From JAZDMK01 sp043800975 (lineage in GTDB: Bacteria; Bacteroidota; Bacteroidia; Bacteroidales; JAHJDW01), in assembly GCA_043800975.1 (NCBI GenBank), contig JAZDMK010000249.1:1-42844 (forward strand): a DNA stretch of 42,844 nt, in the 5' to 3' direction. The notes beneath the pieces were generated by a model, which saw only the letters and a program-made list of their open reading frames with translations, was not told where the DNA came from and did not search any database. Both the position numbers and the translations under genes were made by a program. Positions within the stretch are counted from its first letter, which is position 1. The number at the start of each line of letters is the position of its first letter. Of the stretch, positions 8,273-14,752 are shown piece by piece.

Positions 8273-9007
8273 ATGAAGAAAAAGGTACTGATTTTTACGG
8301 CTTTACTATTCTCCGCATTTGCAATAAATGCCCAGAATTTAACTCTTTCTTATAGTGGTGGAAACATTGCCAACGGTGGCTCTGTTACCATTGGGGGTGA
8401 ACTTGTCAGCATAATTGAAGGACACATCTATTTTACCAACAATTCAGCCTCCACGATAAATGTAATGGTGAAAAAAACAGAAATTTCACTGATTGCCGGA
8501 TCTGACAATTCTTTCTGTTTTAACGGCAGCTGCTATCCACCTTTTGTGTATGTTTCTCCAACAGCACTTTCACTAACTGCAGGGACAACCAATTCAACGT
8601 CTTTTTATGGGGATTATACATCCAACGGAAATCCCGGAATTTCTACTGTTGCTTATACTTTTTACAACCAATCTAACCCAAATGATTCCGCTCAGGTAAT
8701 TGTTAATTATGATGCTACGGCTGGAATTAATGGTCATGTATCATTAAAAACAGAACTTTCTAATGCATTTCCAAATCCTGCAAACAGCTATGTTTCCTTT
8801 AATTATTCCTTTGGAAAAGATGTTAGTTCTGCAAAAGTTGTACTTCTCGATTTACTTGGAACTGAAATCCGCGAATCCAGCGTAACGGAACCTGAAGGAA
8901 AGGTGGTCTTTTCAACCTCGGACATTAGCAATGGTGTTTATTTCTATGCTTTCGTTATTAATGATAAAAAAGTTATCTCCCGAAAACTTGTCATAAAACA
9001 TCAATAA
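8273..9007 (+). CDS. Small T9SS-secreted protein with CX4C-YPPF motif (paralog 1)
   Basis: A 244-residue protein. The signal peptide MKKKVLIF to INAQ supports the start at 8273; the frame is open upstream, but those residues are not signal-like and overlap the promoter. The mature protein has a beta-rich domain of about 150 residues carrying NSFCFNGSCYPPFV, its only two cysteines (CX4C). A T9SS type A sorting domain follows (FPNPANSYVSF through RKLVIKHQ). Function unknown. It is followed by a strong terminator and then by a paralog with the same layout, which points to tandem duplication. The divergent neighbour is a secreted CGPC thioredoxin-like protein; a thiol-redox link between them is a hypothesis only. 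Confidence 0.82.
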   Translation: MKKKVLIFTALLFSAFAINAQNLTLSYSGGNIANGGSVTIGGELVSIIEGHIYFTNNSASTINVMVKKTEISLIAGSDNSFCFNGSCYPPFVYVSPTALSLTAGTTNSTSFYGDYTSNGNPGISTVAYTFYNQSNPNDSAQVIVNYDATAGINGHVSLKTELSNAFPNPANSYVSFNYSFGKDVSSAKVVLLDLLGTEIRESSVTEPEGKVVFSTSDISNGVYFYAFVINDKKVISRKLVIKHQ

Positions 9008-9014
9008 AACTTCA

Positions 9015-9039
9015 AACCGGCTCTGCCGGTTTTTTTTTT
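9015..9039 (+). terminator. Intrinsic terminator after the gene at 8273-9007
   Basis: Perfect 7-bp stem AACCGGC/GCCGGTT (9015-9021 with 9025-9031), a 3-nt loop, then a run of T to 9039. It begins 8 bp after the stop codon. Confidence 0.92.
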
Positions 9040-9063
9040 GCATTTTTTCTTAAAAAAAACTTA

Positions 9064-9089
9064 TTGAAATATCTAAATTTATATATTTG
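9064..9089 (+). promoter_or_regulatory. Promoter of the gene at 9116
   Basis: TATATTTG (9082-9089) is a perfect -7 element. TTG at 9064-9066 lies 15 nt upstream, slightly close for a -33 box. The predicted leader is about 20 nt. Confidence 0.6.
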
Positions 9090-9115
9090 TTGTCAAATAA
9101 CTAAAGACTACGAAC

Positions 9116-9847
9116 ATGAAAAAAGTACTTTTTACTCTTGGAGTTCTTATGATGACAGCGTTTTGTAATGCTCAGTCGTTAAAGTTAATTAATACAGATG
9201 GTCAAATTCACAATGGGGACACTGTCAGATATGACACTACACTGATTTCAATAGCCGAACTTGCTGCTCTTGATGTTAAAATAATTAACACTTCTTCCTC
9301 TGGTGTTGCTGTTAATCTTGTCAAACAAAACCTTTATGAAGTGACTGGCACAGAAAATTCTTTTTGTTTCTGCATTAATTGCTATCCTCCTTTTGTAATG
9401 TCTGCCGGACCATGCACATTAAACGCTCAAGATACCATGACTGATTTTTCTGCGCATTATTACCCATATTCTAATTGCGGAACTTCTTATGTTGCCTATA
9501 CATTTTCATTGAATGGCACTCCAACTGATTCTATTCGAGTGGTTTTTGAATTCGTGGTTATATGTCCGGGGATTGATGAACACGACGCATTAACATGCAA
9601 GGTTTCTAATTTATTTCCAAACCCGGCATCTTCAGAATCTCGTCTTCAATACTCACTTAATCGCTATACGTCGGATCTGAAACTTAAAGTTTATAGTATC
9701 ACAGGCGAGTTAGTGTATGAAAGATTTCTCCAGAAGCAAAACGGAGAAGCGGTTATTCCTACCTCAGAATTTTCAAAAGGCATGTATTACTGCACTCTTG
9801 AAGGTGAAGGAGCAATTCTTTCTAGTCGAAAACTGATTGTCAACTAA
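9116..9847 (+). CDS. Small T9SS-secreted cysteine-rich protein with CX4C-YPPF motif (paralog 2)
   Basis: A 243-residue paralog of the protein encoded just upstream. It has a signal peptide ending near CNAQ, the same beta-rich domain with NSFCFCINCYPPFV, and a T9SS type A sorting domain (FPNPASSESRL through SRKLIVN). The outer CX4C pair is conserved with paralog 1. This copy has an additional Cys inside the motif, plus others in AGPC, SNCG, ICPG, LTCK and YYCT, so it may carry more disulfides. Function unknown. It has its own promoter and lies behind the terminator of paralog 1, so the two are separate transcription units. Its TAA overlaps the stop of the convergent PLP-enzyme gene by 4 bp. 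Confidence 0.82.
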   Translation: MKKVLFTLGVLMMTAFCNAQSLKLINTDGQIHNGDTVRYDTTLISIAELAALDVKIINTSSSGVAVNLVKQNLYEVTGTENSFCFCINCYPPFVMSAGPCTLNAQDTMTDFSAHYYPYSNCGTSYVAYTFSLNGTPTDSIRVVFEFVVICPGIDEHDALTCKVSNLFPNPASSESRLQYSLNRYTSDLKLKVYSITGELVYERFLQKQNGEAVIPTSEFSKGMYYCTLEGEGAILSSRKLIVN

Positions 9848-11016
9848 GTATTTTTCATTTTTTCCAGTGCTTTACTGATATCTGCAATCAGCAAACCCGC
9901 ATCTTCCAAACCTATATACATCCTGATCAGATTGACCGGGATGTTTTTTTTGTTATTGTTTCCTGATGAATACAGCACTGAAGCAGGAAATACCAGCGAT
10001 TCATATCCACCCCAGGAACATGCCAGCAGGAAACGTTGAAGACTATCACAAAACACATCAATCTTTTCAGTAGATTCTTCCCGCAATAAGAAAGAAAACA
10101 GTCCTCCTGAACCTTTCATTTGTCTTTTGGCGAGCCCATATTGCGGATGAGAAGGTAGATGAGGATATAAAACTTTTTTGATCATAGGATGCTGCTCAAG
10201 AAATGAAGTAACTTTGGCTGCATTCTCTGAAATTTTTTGCATACGGACGGGAAGGGTTCTCAAGCCTCGCATTAAGAGCCAGGCATCGTGCGGAGAAATG
10301 ATGCCGCCAAAAGTCATAAACTCGGCATCAAAAATCTTTTTTATCATTTCCTGCTTGCCACAAATAACACCTGCCACCAGATCGCTGTGACCACCCAGAT
10401 ACTTCGAAGCGGAATGAATTACAATATCAATTCCGTATGAAAGTGGCTGTTGATACAAGGGTGTTGAATAACTATTATCGATAACTGTAATAATTTTTTT
10501 CGCTTTAGCAAATGAAGCAACAGAAGTCAGGTCCTGCAATTCAAAAGTAAATGAATTGGGACTTTCCAGATAAATAAGTTTTGTTTCCTCACAAATAAGC
10601 GAACCCAACTCCATCGGATTCACACCATCAGTCATGGAAACACGCACACCATATTTTGCCAGAATCGTATTGAACAAAGTATCAGTCCAGCTATACGGAT
10701 TCTTAATGCATATCGCGTGGTCACCTGCTTTCAGATTTGACATCACAGCAGCAGTAATTGCAGCACATCCACTTGATGTTACAAGCGCATCTTCGGTACC
10801 TTCTAACGCAGCAAGTTTTTTTCTCAGTATGGCGACCGTAGGATTGTTTCCGCGTGTATAAAACGGAATGTCAAATTCGCGGTTAATATTTTCGCGCATG
10901 GCCTGAACCGTGGGAAAACAAAAGTTGCTTGTCTGAATTACGGGTGGTGAAACGGCATTGTAATAATGCTCACGATCTTCACCAAGTTGATTGAGGATAT
11001 GAGAAATATCATCCAT
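9844..11016 (-). CDS. Cys/Met metabolism PLP-dependent enzyme (cystathionine gamma-synthase/lyase family)
   Basis: A 390-residue fold-type I PLP enzyme of the trans-sulfuration family. Lys205 in SASKYLGGHSD should carry PLP. YTRGNNPT (53-60), SGCAAI (82-87) and IDNSYSTP (179-186) are the other family signatures. Members include cystathionine gamma-synthase, cystathionine beta- and gamma-lyase, O-acetylhomoserine sulfhydrylase and methionine gamma-lyase, and the sequence alone does not settle which. It is cytoplasmic and likely acts in sulfur amino-acid metabolism. It is a single-gene unit under a promoter that overlaps head to head with that of the methyltransferase gene. Its stop interlocks with the convergent gene at 9847, leaving no space for a terminator. 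Confidence 0.88.
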   Translation of the reverse strand: MDDISHILNQLGEDREHYYNAVSPPVIQTSNFCFPTVQAMRENINREFDIPFYTRGNNPTVAILRKKLAALEGTEDALVTSSGCAAITAAVMSNLKAGDHAICIKNPYSWTDTLFNTILAKYGVRVSMTDGVNPMELGSLICEETKLIYLESPNSFTFELQDLTSVASFAKAKKIITVIDNSYSTPLYQQPLSYGIDIVIHSASKYLGGHSDLVAGVICGKQEMIKKIFDAEFMTFGGIISPHDAWLLMRGLRTLPVRMQKISENAAKVTSFLEQHPMIKKVLYPHLPSHPQYGLAKRQMKGSGGLFSFLLREESTEKIDVFCDSLQRFLLACSWGGYESLVFPASVLYSSGNNNKKNIPVNLIRMYIGLEDAGLLIADISKALEKMKNT

Positions 11017-11032
11017 TTTCTTTTTTCTTTCT

Positions 11033-11040
11033 TATCTTTG
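11033..11040 (+). promoter_or_regulatory. -7 element for the methyltransferase gene
   Basis: TATCTTTG on the plus strand, perfect TAnnTTTG, in the 61-bp divergent spacer. The predicted leader to 11078 is about 30 nt. No clear TTG box upstream. Confidence 0.55.
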
Positions 11041-11050
11041 AAGTGATCTG

Positions 11051-11058
11051 CAAAGGTA
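11051..11058 (-). promoter_or_regulatory. -7 element for the PLP-enzyme gene
   Basis: TACCTTTG on the minus strand (11058-11051), perfect TAnnTTTG. It lies only 10 bp from the plus-strand element, so the divergent promoters overlap face to face. Polymerase binding at one probably excludes the other. Confidence 0.55.
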
Positions 11059-11077
11059 AAAAACCGATCATGAATCC

Positions 11078-11860
11078 ATGAAAAAACCGGAACTCATTTT
11101 CGACTATCTTCAATACAAACTCACGTCTAAAAACAGGCATGGTATTCATTCGCCCTTTGTATACGAGTTTCTTGATAAAGTCATTTGTGATCAAACCTTA
11201 TATCCCGAATACAAACGTATCGAAGCTGTACGCCGTTGTTTAACCAACTGCAAAGAAACGCTTGTCCAGGAAGATTACGGTGGAAGTGAAGTACCGATTC
11301 TGAAAGAAAAAAGCATAAGTTACATCACCAAGAACTCATGCAAAAACAAAAAATACGGACGATTGTTATTTCGAATTGCACGTTATTACAAACCATTGAC
11401 TATTCTTGAGTTGGGAACTTCGCTTGGTATAAGCACAATGTATCTTGCTAAAGGAAGTCTTCAATCAAAAGTTTTTACAATTGAAGGGTGTTTAAAAACA
11501 TCCATAAAGGCAAAAGAAAATTTTGAGCGGGCAGGGATAAAAAATATTATTCAGTTTACAGGAACCTTTGATGATAAACTTCCTGAAGTATTAGAAAAAT
11601 CAGGTCAGCCCGATCTTGTTTTTTTTGACGGAAACCACTACAAAGAGCCTTCCTTAAAATATTTTAATGCATGTATTGAATGTGCTCCTGACAATGCAAT
11701 CTTCATTTTTGATGATATCCGATGGTCACGCCAGATGAAAGAAGTATGGGCTCTTCTATGCGCCGATCCAAGAATTAATATTTCGGTTGATCTTTTTACT
11801 ATGGGCATTCTTTTTATTCGAAATGGACAAACCAAACAGCACTTCCGTATTCGTTTTTAA
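11078..11860 (+). CDS. Class I SAM-dependent methyltransferase (O-methyltransferase-like)
   Basis: A 260-residue protein. The SAM-binding motif I is ILELGTSLGIS, with an acidic residue at the end of the next strand (VFTIEG). A later strand carries LVFFDGNHYKEP, as in catechol/caffeoyl-CoA-type O-methyltransferases. The N-terminal segment contains HGIHSPFVYEF, which I associate with a conserved Bacteroidota subgroup. The substrate is unknown. Start ATG 11078 follows a TAnnTTTG promoter at a normal distance. An orphan ABC ATPase gene follows after 30 bp with its own -7 element, so the two need not be co-regulated. Confidence 0.82.
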   Translation: MKKPELIFDYLQYKLTSKNRHGIHSPFVYEFLDKVICDQTLYPEYKRIEAVRRCLTNCKETLVQEDYGGSEVPILKEKSISYITKNSCKNKKYGRLLFRIARYYKPLTILELGTSLGISTMYLAKGSLQSKVFTIEGCLKTSIKAKENFERAGIKNIIQFTGTFDDKLPEVLEKSGQPDLVFFDGNHYKEPSLKYFNACIECAPDNAIFIFDDIRWSRQMKEVWALLCADPRINISVDLFTMGILFIRNGQTKQHFRIRF

Positions 11861-11862
11861 AA

Positions 11863-11870
11863 TATCTTTG
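11863..11870 (+). promoter_or_regulatory. -7 element for the ABC ATPase/adenosyltransferase pair
   Basis: TATCTTTG, perfect TAnnTTTG, starting 3 bp after the methyltransferase stop. The predicted leader to the ATG at 11891 is about 15 nt. No clear TTG box. Confidence 0.5.
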
Positions 11871-11890
11871 CATGAACTAGAAGTATAATT

Positions 11891-12631
11891 ATGGCACAGG
11901 AAATTATAAGCCTGAAGAACATTGTGAAGAATTATAAGGTGGGAACTGAAATTGTTCGGGCCCTTCGTTCTGTTTCACTTTCCATTTACAAAAACGAATA
12001 TGTTGCCCTTATGGGTCCATCCGGCTCCGGGAAATCCACGCTGATGAATATTCTGGGCGCACTTGATACGCCTACTTCCGGTGAATACATTTTAAATGAC
12101 AATGATGTAAGCAAGCTCAGCGATAATAAACTGGCTGAAATCCGCAATAAAGAAATTGGTTTTGTGTTTCAAACATTTAATCTTCTTCCTCGTTCCACTG
12201 CTTTGGATAATGTAATGCTTCCATTGATTTATGCAGGATTCAACAAAGCTAAAAGAGAAAAAAGAGCAACTGAAGTTTTGGCGAATGTACAGCTGGAAGA
12301 TCGCATGAAACACCGCCCCAATGAGCTTTCCGGCGGGCAGCGCCAGCGCGTGGCTATTGCACGGGCACTTGTGAATACGCCTTCCATCATTCTTGCAGAT
12401 GAACCCACTGGAAATCTTGATTCAGTAACATCTGTTGAAATTATGGGCTTGTTTGAAGAAATTCACAAAAAAGGAAATACGATTATCATTGTTACACACG
12501 AAGAGGATATTGCGAAATATGCACACCGCATTGTAAAATTACTTGACGGACGCATTGAATCGGATGAAAAAAACCCGAATATACGTACGTTTGCCAAAGC
12601 TCAACTTGAACTAAAATCAGAGCACGAATGA
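11891..12631 (+). CDS. ABC transporter ATP-binding protein, LolD/MacB type
   Basis: A 246-residue ATPase. It has Walker A GPSGSGKST (42-50), a Q-loop in FQTFNLLP, signature LSGGQ (146-150), Walker B IILADE (166-171) followed by PTGNLD, and the H-loop His203. The sequence is closest to the MacB/LolD/FtsE group, which powers lipoprotein release, mechanotransmission or efflux with FtsX/MacB-like permeases. No permease gene lies next to it, so its membrane partner must be encoded elsewhere. The last 4 bp (ATGA) overlap the start of the adenosyltransferase gene, implying coupled translation with a functionally unrelated enzyme. Confidence 0.88.
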   Translation: MAQEIISLKNIVKNYKVGTEIVRALRSVSLSIYKNEYVALMGPSGSGKSTLMNILGALDTPTSGEYILNDNDVSKLSDNKLAEIRNKEIGFVFQTFNLLPRSTALDNVMLPLIYAGFNKAKREKRATEVLANVQLEDRMKHRPNELSGGQRQRVAIARALVNTPSIILADEPTGNLDSVTSVEIMGLFEEIHKKGNTIIIVTHEEDIAKYAHRIVKLLDGRIESDEKNPNIRTFAKAQLELKSEHE

Positions 12632-13188
12632 AAGTGTATACCAAAACCGGCGACAAAGGAGAAACTTCATTAATCGGTGGAACCCGCGTTCCCAAGTTTC
12701 ATCCGCGCATTGAAGCCTATGGCACCATTGATGAATTGAATTCTTTTGCCGGCTTACTTCGTGATTCTATAAAAGATGAGTCCATTCGGAAAGATTTACT
12801 CAGTATTCAGGAAAAACTTTTTGTCGTAGAATCTTATCTTGCACTCGAACCTGATAAAACAAAACACACTTACAATTGTAAAAATTTACCGGAAATCACA
12901 GAAGATGACATTCATTCTTTAGAAAATGAGATGGATAAAATGAATTCTTCATTACCCGAGTTAAAACATTTTATTATTCCGGGTGGTGATGTGCTTGTTT
13001 CTTACTGCCACGTTTGTCGCACTATTTGCCGGAGAGCTGAAAGAATTATGGTACAGTTGGCTATTGAAACACCTGTTGATTCAGCATTGTTGAAATATGT
13101 AAATCGCCTCTCTGATTATTTTTTTGTACTTGCACGCTACATTGCTCAATCCCTAGGTATTTCAGAGATTCACTGGAAAACGAAATAA
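12628..13188 (+). CDS. Cob(I)alamin adenosyltransferase, PduO type
   Basis: A 186-residue ATP:cob(I)alamin adenosyltransferase of the PduO/MMAB family. The N-terminal ATP-binding motif is YTKTGDKGETSLIGG, and FHPRIEAYGTIDELNSF follows. The C-terminal helix bundle contains CRRAER and YVNRLSDYFFVLAR, all typical of the family. It converts cob(I)alamin (or the a,c-diamide precursor) to the adenosyl coenzyme used by, for example, methylmalonyl-CoA mutase; no B12-dependent enzyme lies in this window. The length is normal for the family. It starts inside the ABC ATPase stop (ATGA overlap). Confidence 0.93.
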   Translation: MKVYTKTGDKGETSLIGGTRVPKFHPRIEAYGTIDELNSFAGLLRDSIKDESIRKDLLSIQEKLFVVESYLALEPDKTKHTYNCKNLPEITEDDIHSLENEMDKMNSSLPELKHFIIPGGDVLVSYCHVCRTICRRAERIMVQLAIETPVDSALLKYVNRLSDYFFVLARYIAQSLGISEIHWKTK

Positions 13189-13252
13189 TTCCTGATATTT
13201 AGAACAACTTTTCAATTTTATGGTTGTCTTATAAAAAGAAAATCTTTTCGTC

Positions 13253-14206
13253 ATGAAAAAAATATACTCTTTGCTTTTCATATTATTTGCTTTTCAGTCC
13301 TTGTCTGGACAAATTCAACCCTACATGGGAATTTATCCGGTTGACAGTTTAACTTTTGAGAACAGTCCTCAATTTTTGTCTATTCAAAAAGAGGCTTCTT
13401 CCATCTGGCAAATCGGATCCTCTGATAAAATATTTTTCGGAACTGGTTTTTCTGCACCCAATGCAATTATGACGGATACGATCAATCCTTATCCTGATAA
13501 TAACCATAGTTATTTTGATTTGATTATCCCAACCAATCAGTTCTTATCGGTTGCTCCTGTAATTAATTTCCGACATAAATTGCAGTGTGATACAATTACA
13601 GAAGGTGGTTATATTGAAATTTCCTATGATAAAGGATTAACCTGGAAGAATGTAGTTTTTGACAGTTCATGTATTACAAACATTTCTTGCTTTGGGAATT
13701 GCCCGCCTAATACTGAAAATATGTATAGCGCTACAGATACTATTTCTGGTGGTATTCCTGCATTTACAGGAACAATTAACAATTGGAAATATTCCCGTCT
13801 TCAATGGATTTATGATCTTCCTATAAAATTATGGCCAATGGATACAACTCTATTGCGTTTTCATTTTATCAGTGATGGTAATTCTACAGGTAAAGCTGGA
13901 TGGATCATCGATAACATTTCGCTTGACTATACAAATTTAGGAAGTGAAATTTCTGGTGAAGAATCCATTTCATTGGGCATTTATCCAAATCCCGCTTCAG
14001 ACCTTATAACTATCGAAATAACACAACCCAATGATTTTACAGAAATCATACTTCAGGATGTACTGTCTCGCAATAAAAGATATTTCTCAATCATTAATAA
14101 CCAAATTCAGCAAATTTCAGTAGGCGATTTACCCCGTGGAACATATGTCTGTAGCCTGATTTCTAAAGATGGTCGTACTTATAACCGTATCATTGTTTTG
14201 AAATGA
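13253..14206 (+). CDS. T9SS-secreted protein with adhesin-like beta-sandwich
   Basis: A 317-residue protein with a signal peptide ending near LSGQ (residue 19). A beta-rich body of about 200 residues contains GGYIEISYDKGLTWKNV and GWIIDNISLDY, features of MAM/reelin-like or choice-of-anchor jelly-roll domains. A T9SS type A sorting domain closes the protein (IYPNPASDLITI through NRIIVLK). It is probably a surface or extracellular binding protein; the ligand is unknown. The 64-bp gap upstream has only an imperfect -7 candidate, TATGGTTG at 13219-13226. No terminator is visible downstream in 14207-14370. Confidence 0.8.
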   Translation: MKKIYSLLFILFAFQSLSGQIQPYMGIYPVDSLTFENSPQFLSIQKEASSIWQIGSSDKIFFGTGFSAPNAIMTDTINPYPDNNHSYFDLIIPTNQFLSVAPVINFRHKLQCDTITEGGYIEISYDKGLTWKNVVFDSSCITNISCFGNCPPNTENMYSATDTISGGIPAFTGTINNWKYSRLQWIYDLPIKLWPMDTTLLRFHFISDGNSTGKAGWIIDNISLDYTNLGSEISGEESISLGIYPNPASDLITIEITQPNDFTEIILQDVLSRNKRYFSIINNQIQQISVGDLPRGTYVCSLISKDGRTYNRIIVLK

Positions 14207-14321
14207 TCTGATATTAAGCTTTTCCTCGTTTAACATTTTTTAACAGGCCGCCGTAATATCTAAGATTTTTAAGCACTTATCTATAATTTTTAAAGTTTTG
14301 TTTAAATAATGAAACTTTTTC

Positions 14322-14353
14322 TTGACTTTTTGATATTAAATAGTATATTTTTG
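14322..14353 (+). promoter_or_regulatory. Promoter of the DUF2795 gene
   Basis: TTG (14322-14324), a 21-nt spacer and TATTTTTG (14346-14353) fit the Bacteroidota consensus. The predicted leader is about 12 nt. The rest of 14207-14321 is A+T-rich with no gene or hairpin that I can support. Confidence 0.65.
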
Positions 14354-14370
14354 CAAAAAATCCAGGACCC

Positions 14371-14592
14371 ATGTATTGGACACTTGAACTTGCTTCCAAA
14401 TTGGAAGATGCGCCCTGGCCGGCTACAAAGGACGAACTTATCGACTTTGCTATTCGCTCCGGTTCTCCTATGGAGGTGATTGAAAATCTCCAGGAACTCG
14501 AAGATGAAGGCGAAGTATACGAAAGTATTGAAGACATCTGGCCTGACTATCCGACCAAGGAAGATTTTTTCTTCCATGAAGATGAGTACTGA
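14371..14592 (+). CDS. Small acidic DUF2795 domain protein
   Basis: A 73-residue, strongly acidic protein. The middle segment (WPATKDELIDFAIRSGSP and the following MEVIENLQEL) matches the DUF2795 pattern, a short helical domain of unknown function. The tail (EDEGEVYESIEDIW and FFHEDEY) is very rich in Asp/Glu. There is no signal peptide, so it is cytoplasmic. It has its own good promoter and is followed by a strong terminator, so it is a monocistronic unit just upstream of secA. Small size and acidity would suit a protein-binding adaptor, but nothing in the sequence proves that. Confidence 0.8.
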   Translation: MYWTLELASKLEDAPWPATKDELIDFAIRSGSPMEVIENLQELEDEGEVYESIEDIWPDYPTKEDFFFHEDEY

Positions 14593-14657
14593 TTTCTAGA
14601 AAATGAGAACAGGGCACATTTGCCTTTGACTATTACAGTCAGAACACACGAACGATC

Positions 14658-14689
14658 AACAGCACCCGCGGGTGCTGTTTCGTTTTTTT
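14658..14689 (+). terminator. Intrinsic terminator between the DUF2795 gene and secA
   Basis: A perfect 22-bp palindrome, AACAGCACCCG/CGGGTGCTGTT (14658-14679), followed by TCG and seven T. It ends 64 bp before the secA ATG. It rules out the in-frame GTG at 14672 as a sensible secA start. Confidence 0.9.
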
Positions 14690-14716
14690 AACAAATTATA
14701 CATTAAAGGAAATGAT

Positions 14717-14724
14717 TACCTTTG
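14717..14724 (+). promoter_or_regulatory. -7 element of the secA promoter
   Basis: TACCTTTG, perfect TAnnTTTG. The predicted leader to the ATG at 14753 is about 23 nt. No convincing TTG box upstream. Confidence 0.55.
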
Positions 14725-14752
14725 TTGGTTAAATTATCAATATCATTCTTAC

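Noticed and set aside
3002..9847. Polysaccharide utilisation or defence island
   Set aside because: There is no SusC/SusD pair, glycoside hydrolase, restriction enzyme or toxin-antitoxin signature. The region holds thioredoxin-like, barrel and T9SS proteins instead.
13204..13227. ACAAC/GTTGT inverted repeat before the gene at 13253
   Set aside because: Only 5 bp with a 14-nt loop in A+T-rich DNA. It is too weak to call an operator or terminator.
14322..14327. TTGACT as an E. coli-type -35 box
   Set aside because: There is no matching TATAAT at 17 bp, and the same TTG pairs well with a Bacteroidota -7 element 21 nt downstream.
14658..14679. Perfect palindrome considered as a REP-like or mobile-element end
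   Set aside because: It occurs once in the window, is followed by a T-run and sits directly after a gene, so a terminator explains it.
14672..14752. Upstream GTG extension of SecA (27 residues)
   Set aside because: It would start inside the terminator hairpin and cross the -7 element. The residues are not SecA-like, while MAHILTKVLGG at 14753 is a normal start.
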